Source: Stomoxys calcitrans (taxonomy: Eukaryota; Arthropoda; Insecta; Diptera; Muscidae). From it: a stretch of 64,000 nucleotides of DNA. Position numbers and translations under genes: made by a program. The stretch's first letter is position 1, and each line of letters opens with the position of its first letter. This document shows positions 20,506 to 32,260 of the stretch, in pieces. The notes below the pieces were generated by a model. It was not told where the DNA came from and ran no database searches. It worked only from the letters and a program-made list of their open reading frames with translations. The stretch spans positions 129,241,494 to 129,305,493 of the forward strand of contig NC_081552.1 in NCBI RefSeq assembly GCF_963082655.1, written 5' to 3'.

Positions 20506-21694
20506 AGTATGGGTTAAGGCTAACAGATTTCGCCGCGGCAAAAAAACATGGTAGTTAGCAGCACCAGATTTCATATAATCTTAAGCAATTTAAACCCAAA
20601 GATAAAATATACCGTGGCCTTGCCTAGTCTGTCCTTACAAAAAAAAATCAATTCAATTACAAGTTGTAGCTTTACTTAATATTGTGATATTTTGAAACAA
20701 ATATTTAACAACGAATTATGCTAATAATGACAACGCCAAAAGTTCCTTTAAACATAGTTAGTAATTTACATTTCACCTGTTTTAGGCATTACATCTGTAT
20801 CCTTCTGTGGTAGGGTAGTCTGCAGTAAATGAATTGAATTAGCCAATTTAAAATTGCTTTGTTCGCTCAGATGTGAATTGAGTAACTTTTTGTGGTATTG
20901 TCTGGTAAACAATTGAATTATTTTTTACTCGCCCTGAGATGGCGACACAAAGTCTGTGGCGACTTAAGATCGCCTATAGGGAAATTTCAAATCTTTATCT
21001 TCTGCCAGACTATGTAAAATGGCAGACTACAACACAGCCGGAAACTTGACAATAAACAAGCAGTGTCCAATGGGCATTTCTTCAATACCACAAACCGCTT
21101 AATTAATTGTTTCAATGTTAATTGGCATCGCAATTAATGTGCTTGTTGTGATAAGAAGAAAATAAATCCTTTATGTAGAGTTTGTAAAAATCATCCTATG
21201 TCATAATAGCCAACACACATCCGCTTCCGGGCATTTGGGAAGAAGATAAGCAGTTATTTAATTTTCCTGGGAAACTAAATATTCTTCTAAAAATTACTGT
21301 GGGAGTTATATGATTACAATTGTTTACCTTAGTTTCTATAAGGGGCATAGCGACGCAAATGAATGGTTTAAGCAAATTACGGCAAAAATGACTTTACCCC
21401 ATTAGCAATATACTCAGTAAATCTTCCTAACTCGTTATTTGGACGAGTCAATTTTACGAACTCCAGAGAGTTTCGTTTCAGCGAGATAATAATTTAACTA
21501 GGTAAGAAGCGAACGATTTCTTAATGTTTCGCCTGCCTTTCCCGGTCAAGTGGTTAGCTAATTATAGTCACTTTTTCCATAGTTTTGCAAGTTTTCTTCA
21601 ATAAAAATACTTACTTTCAAAGCAATGTATATGGGTCAAAGCCATAAAAAACATCAAATATTACTCAACTACACGAGAATGACAGTTGGAGATT
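20506..21694. other. No recognisable feature
   Basis: AT-rich sequence without long open frames, repeats shared elsewhere in the window, or RNA-like structure that I can support. Candidate host intergenic or intronic DNA. Confidence 0.5.
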
Positions 21695-21699
21695 TATTT

Positions 21700-21842
21700 G
21701 GAATTGATTTGGACCGTATTTGGCACAGTTGTTGAAAGTTGTAATAGAACACCGCATGGAAAATTTCGGCCAAATCGGACAAAAATTGCGGCTTGTAAGG
21801 ACTCCAGAAGTCAAATCGGGAGATCGGTTTATATGGGAGCTA
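21700..21842 (-). mobile_element. HINE monomer fragment interrupted by mariner
   Basis: ACCGTATTTGGCACAGTTGT, CCAAATCGGACAAAAATTGC and GGTTTATATGGGAGCTAT are HINE family 1 monomer sequence. The mariner at 21843 inserted into its TA dinucleotide. Confidence 0.7.
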
Positions 21843-22750
21843 TTGGGTTGCCTAAAAAGTAATTGCGGATTTTTTAAAAGAAAGTAAATGCATTTGTAAT
21901 AAAACTAAGAATGAACTTTAATCAAATATATAATTGCCATTTTGTTCGATAACCTTTTACCTGCCCTTTATCTGAAAAAAAACTGAACCAAGTGCGATTT
22001 TATAGCCTCATCATTGCCGAAAGTTTTACCATTTAAGGAGTTCTGCAAAGATCGAAATAAATGGTAGTCTGATGGTGCAAGGTCAGGGCTATATGGTGGA
22101 TGCATCAAAAGTTCCCAGCCAAGCTCACTCAGTTTTTGGCGAGTGACCAAAGATGTGTGCGGTCTAGCGTTGTCCTGGTGGAATATGACACCTTTACGAT
22201 TGACCAATTCTGGTCGCTTCTCCTTGATGGCTGTATTCAATTTGTCCAATTGTTGACAGTAAACATCCGAATTAATCGTTTGGTTCCTTGGAAGGAGCTC
22301 AAAATATACCACACCCTTCCAATCCCACCAAACAGACAGCATAACCTTCTTTTGGTGGATATAAGCCTTTGAAGTGGTTTGAGCTGGTTCACCATGCTTG
22401 GACCATGATCTTTTTCGACTAACGTTGTTGTAAACAATCCATTTTTCATCTCCAGTTATGATTCGCTTTAAAAACGGATCGAATTCATTGCGTTTAAGGT
22501 GCATATCACAAGCGTTGATTCGGTTTGTTAAATGAATTTCTTTCAATACATGTGGTACCCATATTAAAATTGACGCCAAACAAACAAATGTAAACAAAAT
22601 TTCGCGCACTTTTTTTTCTAAAGCAAGCTAAAAGTAAGAGCTGATAACTGACAGAAGAAAGAATGCAATTACAGAGTCACAAGCCGTTGAAAAAATTTTT
22701 CAACGCCGACTATATGAAAAATCAAACCAATTAATTTTTGGGCAACCCAA
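21843..22750 (-). mobile_element. mariner element (DD34D), 908 bp
   Basis: Terminal inverted repeats TTGGGTTGCCTAAAAAGTAA and, at the other end, TTTTTGGGCAACCCAA, flanked by TA duplications (21841-21842 and 22751-22752). It encodes most of a mariner transposase on minus. It is shorter than a full mariner (about 1.3 kb) because the N-terminal coding part is deleted. The MITE at 56768-56993 carries the same ends. Confidence 0.95.
21968..22609 (-). pseudogene. mariner transposase lacking the DNA-binding N-terminus
   Basis: The 213-codon open frame begins at GTG, not ATG, and covers the linker WVPHVLKE and the whole catalytic core: TGDEKW (Asp54), HQDNARPHT (Asp146) and SPDLAPSDYHLF (Asp181), giving the DD34D spacing (34 residues between the second and third Asp). 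The usual mariner protein is about 345 residues. The paired helix-turn-helix domain of about 125 residues is missing and the C-terminus ends early after LVQFFF. The catalytic residues are all intact, unusual for this window. It would cut and paste at TA sites if joined to a DNA-binding domain, but this copy cannot bind its ends. Confidence 0.9.
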
Positions 22751-22913
22751 TAGATATAGATTTTTCACTCATTTTCATTAAAACACGTTGGATTAACAAT
22801 TTTGCTTGATATTATTATTTCTAATTACCAATTCGATAAGGGCAGTTGTAAATGTGGTTATCAATTAATTATATTTACACATATTTTCCATAAGCAATAT
22901 ATAAATCTTATAT

Positions 22914-23919
22914 ATAACAAGTAAAAGAGTGCTAAGTTCGGCCGGGCCGAATCTTATATACCCTCCACCATGGATCGCATTTGTCGAGTTCTTTTCCCGG
23001 CGTCTCTTCTTAGGCAAAAAAGGATATAGGAAAAGATTTGCTCTGCTTTTAGAGCGATATCAAGTTATGGTCGGGTTTGGACCACAATTAAATTATATAT
23101 TGGAGACCAGTGTAAAATGTCAGCCAATTCGAATAACAATTGCAACCTTTGGGGGCTCAGGAAGTAAAATAGAGAGATCGATTTATATGGGAGCTGTATC
23201 GGGCTATAGACCGATTCAGACCATAATAAACACGTATGTTGATGGTCATGAGAGAATCCGTCGTACAAAATTTCAGGTAAATGGGATAAGAATTGCGCCC
23301 TCTAGAGCCTCAAGAAGTCTAGACCCAAGATCGGTTTATATGACAGCTATATCAGGTTATGGACCGATTTGAACCATACTTTTTGGATATCACAACAAAA
23401 CACGTCGTGCAAAATTTCATTTCAATCGGATAAGAATTGCGCACTCTTGAGGCTCCAGAAATCAAGACCCAAGATCGGTTTATATGACAGCTATATCAGG
23501 TTATGGACTGATTTGAACCATACTTGGCACAGTTGTTGGATATCATAACAAAACACGTCGTGCAAAATTTCATTTCAATTGGATAAGAATTGCGCACTCT
23601 AGAAGCTCAAGAAGTCAAGACCCATGATCGGTTTATATGGCAGCTATATCAAAACATGGACCGATATGGCCCATTTACAATACCAAACGAAATACACTAA
23701 TAAAAAGTATTTGTGTAAAATTTCAAGCGGCTAGCTTTACTCCTTCGAAAGCTAGCCTGCTTTCGACAGACAGACGGACGGACAGATGGACGGACAGACG
23801 GACGGACAGACGGACGGACAGACGGACGGACAGACGGACGGACAGACGGACGGACAGACGGACGGACGGACATGGCTAGATCGACATAAGATGTCACGAC
23901 CCCTATGGTGGAGGGTATA
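22914..23919 (-). mobile_element. HINE family 1 copy d, 3'-block deleted
   Basis: Hairpin TTCGGCCGGGCCGAA near 22939, four to five monomers, an expanded GTCY tract, then a jump from ATAAGATGTCACGACC to CCCTATGGTGGAGGGTATA. The conserved ATATATACTTTATGGGG block is absent, so a deletion removed it while the subterminal repeat survived. Confidence 0.8.
23766..23871 (+). repeat. 12-bp higher-order GTCY array
   Basis: About eight copies of ACAGACGGACGG in tandem, a higher-order unit made of three tetramers, inside HINE copy d. Confidence 0.9.
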
Positions 23920-25947
23920 AAAATAAATTTGTGTTTGTTTGTAGATTTGTTTGTTTGTTTGTATGTATGTTTGTGTGTTCCATATAGACTCAGAAACGGC
24001 TGAACCGATTTTCTTGAAATTTTCACAGATGGTGCATAATGACCCTATGGTGAAAATAGGGTACTCCATTTTTTGATATCTGGAGGGGGGGGGGGAGGCG
24101 TACCCTCCCTCTTACCCTTATTTTCAGAAACGCCAGATCTCGGTGATGGGTGGTGCGATTTAAGCGAAATTTTGTTTATTTAAGCGAAATTTTTCGGGGG
24201 CTGTCCGACCCTAAGACCTACCAAACATATATTTAGACCAATCACGACAATATGGGAGTCCCATAATGAAAGGTATTTAGGATAAGAAAACGTATCTGAT
24301 ATCCAATTGCCGGACCAAGTGTTAGGGGGACCACCCCAAGCCCCAACACACCCCTAAATTGGACATATTTACCGACCATGGCAATATGGGACTCAAATGA
24401 AAGGTATTTGCGAGTAGAATACGAATCTGATATCCAATGTGGGACCACGTTTCTTGGGGTCCACCCCTTTCCCAAAACACCCCCCAAACAGGACTTATTG
24501 ACCATGTGTATATGGGGCTTAAATAAAAGGTATTTTAATGTATAATACGAATCTGATATTCAAATATGGGACCAAGTGTTTGGGGGGCCGTCTCTCACCA
24601 AAAACATCCCCCAAAGGAGACAAATTTACGACCATAGCAATATGGAGCTCAAATAAAATGTCTTCGGGAGTAAAGCACGAATTTGATATCAATATTCGGG
24701 AAAAGTGTCTGATATATATTTTCAAGGCCAACTCACTGAGTGGCCGCCCATCCCACAAAACACCCCCAAGCCACTCATGTTTACCGACTATGAAAATATG
24801 TGGCTCAAATTAAAGGTATGTGGGAGTAGACTACGTATCTGATATCAACATTAGGGCCCAACTGTTTAGCGGACGTCCCACCACCATAACAACCCTCAAG
24901 TAGGACGAATTTGTTCATCAAGACAATTGAGGTTTTATACACAGTGGAACTAAATATTCATAGTTTTTATGGCCAATACCTCAAACCGGACACATTTGCT
25001 GACTTTTGCAATAAGGAGTTTAAATGAGATTAGAAAACGAATTTGATATCCAATTTTGAGGCCAATGGCAATAAGGGATTCAAATAAATGATACATAGAT
25101 ATATGAGAATAGAGCACGTTGCTGATATATTTTCCGGGCTTAGTGTTTGGGGGACCACCCCAATCCCCAAAACACCGGGCATATTTACCGATCATGTCAA
25201 TGTGGAGCTTAAATGAAAGGAATTAGGGGGTAGAGCAAGAATTGATACCCATTTTCGGGACCAATTTTCTGGGTGTCTACCCCTTTCCCAAAATACCCCA
25301 CACACAGAAATTTTTTTGTGACCATCCCAATATGGGGCTCAAATAAAGGTATTTAGGAGTAGAATACGTATTTGATATCCAAATTTAGGACCATGTATTT
25401 AGGGCATCACCCATTTCCCAAAACACCCCCAAAGGAAATACATTTTTCGACCATGCCTATATGTGGCTCAAAAGAAAGGTATTTGAGATTAGAAAACGAA
25501 TTTGATAACCTATTTTGGGGCCATGTGTTTGGAGGGTGCCTCATCCTGTAAACTCCTCTTAAGCCAATTTCAATATGGGGTTTAAATAATTGGTATTTGA
25601 GAGAAGAGCGCGATGCTGATATTTTTTCAGGGCCAAGTATCTGGGGGACCACCTCTCCCCCGAAAACACCACTAAATCAGACATCATGAGAATATCGGGC
25701 TGAAATGAAGTATTTTAAGAATGGAGTACACCTTACATCCAAACTTAAATTCGTAGACAAATAGTGATCATATCGGATTCAGATAAAGGCACTTATATGG
25801 TTAAATTGTTAGTCCAGCGATATACTATTTTCGTAGCACGGTATTTCACTAAAAACTTTTTAATTGTCAAAAATAAATATTCCAAGGAAACTTTTGTTAA
25901 ATATAAAGTAAAAGAAGGCGCAGCGGAGCGGGCCCGGGTCAGCTAGT
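23920..25947 (-). mobile_element. ACTAGCTG-headed element, copy 2 (inverted)
   Basis: Reverse complement of copy 1: head at the right (GAGCGGGCCCGGGTCAGCTAGT, last bases 25941-25947), monomers throughout, tail at left with TTTGTTTGTTTGT and AGACTCAGAAACGG. It shows a G run at about 24085-24094. The head is next to TATACATATA. No open frame for a protein is supported. Confidence 0.7.
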
Positions 25948-25954
25948 ATACATA

Positions 25955-26090
25955 TAAAGGATGATTTTTTAACTATTATCTTTTTTCGTGTTTTGTTTCA
26001 CTGTCAAACATTTGCAGTTTGGTCTATAATTTAACCATTTATCGTCTTACAAACGAACAACTCTTGCAAATCGTTGAATTTTATTATCAA
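25955..26090 (+). mobile_element. Fragment of a Tc1/mariner relative (5' end and HTH)
   Basis: Begins ATAAAGGATGATTTTTTAAC, like the AAAGGGTGATTTTTTTGAGG end of the 5.0-kb foldback element, then encodes LTIYRLTNEQLLQIVEFYYQ, matching LTNEQRLQIIEFYYQ there. It is truncated at 26090 by the next ACTAGCTG head. Confidence 0.65.
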
Positions 26091-27060
26091 ACTAGCTGGC
26101 TTTGTGCGCTTCGCTACACCATAAAAGGGCTTTTTGAAAATGGATTTGTCTTTACGCATTTTTACGTTTCTCGTTCAGGTCCACAATTATTATTATTTTT
26201 TTTTTTTTGTATTGGTTATCTACTTTCAATTTCATATTTCAAAGCTACCACTTGGGATAGTCTATCCCAATCTGAGGGCAAAAAGTGTACTTTACTAACT
26301 TTTATTGCTGTCCTATTCTATCCTGATCGGCTATCATTCATTATTTTCAATTCCTTTTTTTGGGTAGGATGGGAGGGCGATTGGCCTCTGACACGTCCTT
26401 CCATTTCAAAACAATATATTCTCCGTCGTCCTACATGACAGTTTGGTGTTGTTTTTATTAGTAGGAGAGGGTCGGTCCACCCGACGTTAAGATCTCCATG
26501 TCTATCTACATATCCGGCTGGACGGCAGGACGTGACCCAGATACTTGAATTATTATATCAACATTTGATTCGAACTCTACTCTCATAGATCTTTTGTTAA
26601 ATTCCCATATTATCTCGATAGAACTACACGCCTTATAGAAGCGTATTAGGTGAGTGGACCGGTCCCAGAAACTGCCCCAAATGTGTATATCAGATTCGTG
26701 GTCAACACTCAAAGACCTTCCATTTGATACCCATTTTGTGACGTTGGACATTCATGCCCGTTTTTGGGGTATTTGGGGTTGGAGAGGCCCCGCAGACACC
26801 TTGAAACAAATTCTTATAACAGATGTGTATTCAACTTCCAAACACCTTTCATTTGATATCCATATTGTCCCAATCAGTAAATATGTCCTGCTAGAGGGCT
26901 TTGGGGGTGGGGAAGCTCCTCAGACACCAAGGAATAAATTTTTAACTCAGAGTTGTACTTGACATTTAAATACTTTTCATTTGATACCCATATCGTCCAA
27001 TGCGGGTTTTCTTATGAATTTTTTGTGAAACTCAAATACTTGCTGCCCTGCCTGTTTAAC
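26091..27060 (+). mobile_element. Diverged ACTAGCTG-headed element, copy 3
   Basis: Head ACTAGCTGGCTTTGTGCGCT, a 400-bp region I do not recognise, then monomers (about 26690-27000) with CAGATTCGTGGTCAACACTC and CCATTTGATACCCATATTG that parallel copy 1 monomers. The end is unclear and no (CAAA)n tail is seen. Copies 2 and 3 lie head to head, 143 bp apart, with a mariner-relative fragment between them. Confidence 0.45.
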
Positions 27061-27089
27061 TTTTTCACTGCTTATGCGTCAGCCATTCC

Positions 27090-27570
27090 ATGTCTTTTGA
27101 CAATGTGAACACATTTGTCAATACCTCGACTGATACTATATGCGTACCTGAGAGATGGTTCTATCCCGATGTTTGTGATGATGTTTTTAAAATTCCAGGA
27201 TACGATATTGTGCGGGCACACCGTCACTCACATGGTGGTGGTGTAGCAATCTATACTAAAAGTCATATACATTATTACCTTAAACTGAAGTCGCCGCCAG
27301 AAAGCAAAATTAAATCTACGCCTAATACGCTTAGTAGGCTGTGTTTATCGTTCGCCTAACAATGTTGATTACGACACTCTATTGGAAAATACTAAAACTG
27401 TTTCCCTGAACTATAATGATATAATCATTGCTGGTGACTTAAACTGTAATATCCTCGCTGATTATACCCTTTCACGCACAATAGAATCACTTGGAGTATC
27501 TTTGACTAACACAATCGTGTTAACAAATTTCACAAAAACTTCATCAAGCTCTTCAGATGTATTTTTTTGA
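27090..27570 (+). pseudogene. LINE D endonuclease remnant
   Basis: First frame: TICVPERWFYPDVCDDVF, then IPGYDIVRAHRHSHGGGVAI and YTKSHIHYYL. The common motif is CxSETWL, so the catalytic Glu is still visible as PERW. Second frame: DDIIIAGDLNCNILADYTL, carrying the GDxN catalytic motif. A frameshift at about 27330 separates them. In an intact element this enzyme opens the target site. Confidence 0.75.
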
Positions 27571-28083
27571 GTCAAAAACGAAGAGTTCAGATATATGACC
27601 AGCTTTCTGTATCTGGTTTCGCAAAATATAATTAAATTTTTCAAACATATGACTGCAACGTTGAAAATGAAAATCAATTTAAAAACTTTCCAGATTTTAA
27701 GAATACTGATTTTATTGAACATAACCGAATGATTTATGATTTCCAACCGACAATTATCGATGAACAAGTGTCTTTCATTTAAGATCGTATTATATCACTT
27801 ATTAAATCATTGCAACCACAATGGTTTAATGAGCATATCAAAAGACTGATTGATGAAAGGAATAATGCGTACAAACGCTGAAAACGGTTTAAAAGCCCCT
27901 TTCTGCATCACAAATACGAATCTGCCAGAAAAACTGCTTCTAAACATATCAATATTGCAAAATCATCTTACTTCCAACAAAATCTTCAAAACGCTGTCTT
28001 AGCTAAAAGCAAATGGAAAGAAATTTGAAATAATGGAATTGATGAAAATTTTCATGCAGCTGACAATTCAAGTGTCCCCGTAA

Positions 28084-28494
28084 ATGAAATTAACGAACGA
28101 TTCGTTAATATGGAGCCTATACAGCCAATTTCAGAAACATACGAGCAACTGTGAATTGTTCCTATTAAAAATTCATTTACTTTTCGGTGTGTTTATGAGA
28201 AGGAAGTCTTTCAAAGCTTCTTTAATATTACAATCGATTTTTCCAATAGAGTGGGAAACCACCAGAATTACATCTGTACCCAAACCAAATAAGGATTACC
28301 GTCTAATAGCCATGCTGCCTTTCTTATCAAAAGCTCTTCAGCAAATTATGTGTGATCAAAATGGTAAGTTCTTAACTGAGAAGAACTTGCTATATGACAG
28401 ACAATCGGGATACCGAAAGGAGAGGATAGACGCAATTGAAAATATGCAACAAAACATGGACAACAAAAAGGAGTCGTGTTTAATTCTTCTAGAC
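28084..28494 (+). pseudogene. LINE D reverse transcriptase, first part
   Basis: Contains TTRITSVPKPNKDYRLIAML, PFLSKALQQIM, RQSGYRKERIDAIENMQQN and KKESCLILLD, the RT finger and motif A start. The last codons run into the inserted LINE B piece. Beyond it (28719) the frame resumes with LLDHSKAFGTVDYYML; motif A usually reads DFSKAFDTVDH, so the catalytic Asp after KAF is Gly here. Confidence 0.75.
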
Positions 28495-28718
28495 AGACAC
28501 CGGTACTTGGGCGGAGACACGATACCAGACATGAACCAACTTAGGTGAGAGGTATGGAAAACAATTAAGGATTTTGTAAGTGGCACGATATTCCTAACTT
28601 AAAATTTTCTTTTTCGAGGTTAGTTTTTAGGGCGCACAAGAAGCCAATTACTGGCTTAGGTGTATGTCTATAGTGGCATGGGGAATATTAATATCGGCAA
28701 CCTCTTTTCAACCTAACC
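28495..28718 (+). mobile_element. 5'-truncated LINE family B insertion with 14-bp TSD
   Basis: The 224 bp match the 3' end of LINE B copy 1 (42810-43030): ACATGAACCAACTTAGG, ATTAAGGATTTTGTAAGTGG, TTTCTTTTTCGAGGTTA and a terminal CAACCTAACC. It is flanked by identical TAATTCTTCTAGAC at 28481-28494 and 28719-28732. Removing it restores a continuous LINE D RT reading (LILLD then HSKAF), so B inserted into D. Confidence 0.9.
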
Positions 28719-29518
28719 TAATTCTTCTAGACCACAGTAAGGCATTTGGCACTGTTGATTATTACATGTTGATACGTAAACTGCAAAAACGTTTTAGTTT
28801 CTCTCATTCGGCCGGTAAACCCGTTAAAATTTCAACTATTAATAATTTATAGGTGTAAATTAACTGACCTGAATGATATAAATGTACATCATAATAAAAA
28901 TCCAATACCTCTTGCTTGTAACTTGGGTATTATCTTTAATTGTAATTTGACCTGGATGATTCACATTAGTACAACGCTTGGCAAAGCATATGGAATGTTG
29001 CGTAATCTTAGGGCGGTCCGTCGCTCAACGATATTTCAAATTCGCAAGCTATTAGCAAAATCTTATCTCATAGCCAGCCTCCCATATTGGTGAGAAAAAT
29101 TTTCTTGCTGAAATTTTGAAGATGGTCGAAGACTTAATGTGGCATTCGTCGAAGTGGCTAGATATATCTTTAACAGTAGACGCCATGAAAGGATTTCACC
29201 ATATACACGTCAAATCTTTAATGCAGCGTTCAAGAACTACATCAACTACCTTATCCTTCTTCACAAAATTGTTCAAAATAAAACACCTGAATACCTCTTT
29301 AATCACATAAAATTTGCACTATCCAACGGAGTGATGAAAATTATGTCACCCAGAATAAACTGCCTAACATCTGAAAGACATTTCTTCATAGCTACCTTGT
29401 GTCTCTGAAACAACCATCCATCCAATATTCACCGCATAAGCAGGCCTAAGCACTTCAGGAAAGAACTGTTTATGCATTACTAGAGGTGGACTTCTACCCA
29501 GTCAATTGCCAACACGTG

Positions 29519-29546
29519 GGTATTTATTGGGTATTTACCCATTAAA
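29519..29546. repeat. Palindrome beside HINE copy e
   Basis: GGTATTTATTGGGT followed by ATTT and ACCCATTAAATACC, one mismatch from the palindrome at 4872-4903. The surrounding ~60 bases (TTTTTCGGGTATTTATA) also match that locus. Confidence 0.7.
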
Positions 29547-29600
29547 TACCTTTTTCGGGTATTTATACAATTTCAGAACTGAAAACATTTTGCATAATTT

Positions 29601-30620
29601 GTATACCCTCCAACATAGGATGGGGGTATACTAATTTCGTCGTTCTGTTTGTAACACCTCGAAATATGCGTCTAAAACCTCATAAAGTATATATATTCTT
29701 GATCGTCATGACATTTTAAGTCTATCTAGCCATGTCCGTCCGTCCGTCGTTCCGTCTGTCTGTCGAAAGCACGCTAACTTTCGAAGGAGTAAAGCTAGGG
29801 GCTTGAAATTTTGCAAAATTACTTTTTATTGGCGTAGGTCGATTGGGATTGTAAATACGCCAAATGGGTCCATGTTTTGATATAGCTGCCATATAAACCG
29901 TTCTGGGGTCTTGACTTCTTGAGCCTCTAGAGGACGCAATTCTCGTCCTATTTGACTGACATTTTGCATGTGGTGTTTTGGTATCACTTTTAACAGCTGT
30001 GCTAAGTATGGTTCAAATCGATTCATAGTCTGATATAGCTGCCATATAAACCGACCTTGGGTATTGAGTTCTTGAGCTGCTAGAGGGCGCAGTTCTCATC
30101 CGATTTGGCTGAAATTTTGTACAGGTTCAACAACTGTGCTTACTTTGGCGCAAATCGGTAAATAATCTGATATAGCTGTCATATAAACCGATCTGGGATC
30201 TTGACTTCAAGAGCCTCTTGAGGGCGGAATTCTCATCCGATTTGGTTTACATTTTGTACAACGGCTTCTCCCATGACCTTCAACATACATGTGAAATATG
30301 GTCTGAATCGATCAATAGCTTGATAAAGCGCCCATGTAAACCGATCTTCCGATTTTGCTTCTTGAGCACCTACAAGGTGCAATTCTTATCCGAATGACCT
30401 GAAATATTACACAATGACTTCTACAATGTTAAGCATTCAATTCATTTATGGTCTGAATCGGACTACATCTTGATATAGCTCTAATAGCATAACAGTTCTT
30501 ATTCATTATTCTTTGTTTGTCTAAAAAGAGATAACGCGCAAAGAACTCGATAAATGTGATCCATGGTGAAGGGTATGTAAGCTTCGGCCCGGCCGAACTT
30601 AGCACACTGTTACTTGTTTT
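29601..30620 (+). mobile_element. HINE family 1 copy e
   Basis: Left end GTATACCCTCCAACATAGGA, conserved ATAAAGTATATATATTCTTG at about 29685, GTCY tract 29728-29763, about five monomers, then CGGCCCGGCCGAACTTAGCA hairpin and ACTTGTT. Opposite orientation to copies a-d. Confidence 0.85.
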
Positions 30621-30639
30621 TAATTTCTTATTCCTTGTA

Positions 30640-32130
30640 CATAAAACTGACCATCTGTTCTCATAAAATCGGAATTTATTTATATATAGCAGTTATATAG
30701 ACCGATCTATAAACTTAAAGTCTTGAAGCAATAAATTGGTTATTTTTCATCCCATTTCACTGAAATTTGGCACAGTGAGTTCTTGCAGACCCCTACCCAT
30801 TCCTCTGACGTGTGGTCGTCGTCGGCTAGTGGAGTTTGGAGCAGCCGCTTCACCAGTCGAGGTTTCAGTAGCAGACAACATGCTATGAATTGATTCCACC
30901 ACCACAGCTGTAGGGTCTTTGGAGTCCTTTCTAAGCCTATTCCCAGGCTTTAGAACTGCTGCTCCATTGGAAACAGACGCAGATGATCAACCGCCAAATG
31001 GGTACCCCTTTAGTAGCTATCCTTGAGTGACTTAAATTTTTCTTCCAAAAAAAAAAAGACCTATTACGAATTACAGAAAAATTCTTGCGGAGGGAAATAT
31101 TAAAACGTCCGCTACACTCAACGGATCAAACAAGAATCTCCGATCTGAACACGATACCACAAAAAGGTGTTGGGTTCTACCAAAACTCACTGTGACAAAT
31201 TTCATCGAAATTGGATGAAAAGTGCTCCTGTTATGGGCTCAACACTCTGTACCTGAAGATCGGTCTATATGGTAGCTTTATCAAAATATGGTCCGATCTG
31301 AACCACATACAACACATAGGTCTAGGGGTGTACCAAAACTCACTGTTCCACATTTCATCAAGTTCGGATGAAAACCTTTCATTTTATAGGCTCAATACAC
31401 TATATCGAGATATCGGTCTATAGGAAGCTATGTGGTCCAATCTGAACAAGATTCAACAAAAAAGGTCACTGTGCCAAATTTCGGATGAAAAGTGTTACTA
31501 TTATTGACTCAACACTCTATATCGGGAGTTCCTTCTATATGGCAGCTATATCCAAATTTGATCCGATCAAATCCTATCAAATCCTTAAAAAACTCCTACC
31601 AAAACTCACTGTGCCAAACTTCGTCGAAATCGGATGAAATATTTTCCTTTTATAGGCTTAATATGTTATGTCGAGAGATCGATCTATATGTTAGCTATAT
31701 CCAATAAGGGCTCAATCTGGACCACATTTGACAGGAATGGGAAGGGTTCTACCAGATTTCACTGTGCCAAATTTTATCGAAATCGGATACTAAATTTTTC
31801 TTTTATGGCCTTTATACCCCATATCGGGAGATCGGGCGGTCGATCTATAGGGATTGGGAAGGGGTCTACCAGATTTCACTGTGCCAAATTTTATCGAAAT
31901 CGGATACAAAATTTATCTTTTATGGCCTTTATACCCTATATCGGGAGATTGGGTGGTCGATCTATAGGGTAGCTATATCCAATAAGAGTCCGATCTGGAC
32001 CACATTTGACAGGAATGGTAAGGGGTCCATCACAACTCACTGTGCCAAATTGCCCTGAAATCGGAAGAAAGTGACGAAGTTGTTGCTTCAAGATTTTAGA
32101 TCTGTAGATAGGTCCATATAGCGGCTATAT
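30640..32130. repeat. Type 3 HINE-like monomer tract
   Basis: Monomers with CCAAAACTCACTGTGCCAAA, AAATCGGATGAAA and GGCTATATCC recur with ~120-bp spacing from 31090 to 32110, plus one copy at 30650-30800. No hairpin or microsatellite end is found. About 30810-31060 is a separate inserted stretch ending in an A run. Confidence 0.55.
30748..30983 (-). pseudogene. Unidentified open stretch
   Basis: Minus-strand frame open for 78 codons, including NRLRKDSKDPTAVVVESIHS and MLSATETSTGEAAAPNSTSR. The last third runs into HINE monomer sequence, so the real coding part is at most about 60 codons. It could be a piece of a LINE ORF1; I do not recognise it. Confidence 0.25.
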
Positions 32131-32260
32131 ATTTCTAAGTTCTGATTTTATCACCCATTGCGCATATCTATTAATTACAAATAACAGGGTTGTTTCATTT
32201 ACCAGTTTAACTGATTCGCTAGCTTATGAAAAAAACCACCCCACATTTAAAATAAAAGAA

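Larger units (their letters stand above)
27085..29485 (+). mobile_element. LINE family D (CR1/Jockey-like), 5' truncated
   Basis: Endonuclease (27090-27570), RT pieces (28084-28494 and 28719-29090) and C-terminal part to about 29485 ending AAAGAACTGTTTATGCATTA. It is interrupted by a 224-bp insertion (28495-28718). Many stops are present. The CR1/Jockey-like placement is inference from CVPERWF...GGGVAIYTK and LLDHSKAF motifs. Confidence 0.8.

Noticed and set aside
23697..24069. SVRPSVRPSV or CPSVCPSVCP peptide-like frames
   Set aside because: Translation of GTCY microsatellites in HINEs, with no gene context.
26019..26438. 139-residue plus-strand frame
   Set aside because: Only the first ~20 codons match a mariner relative; the rest runs across an ACTAGCTG element head and T-rich DNA.
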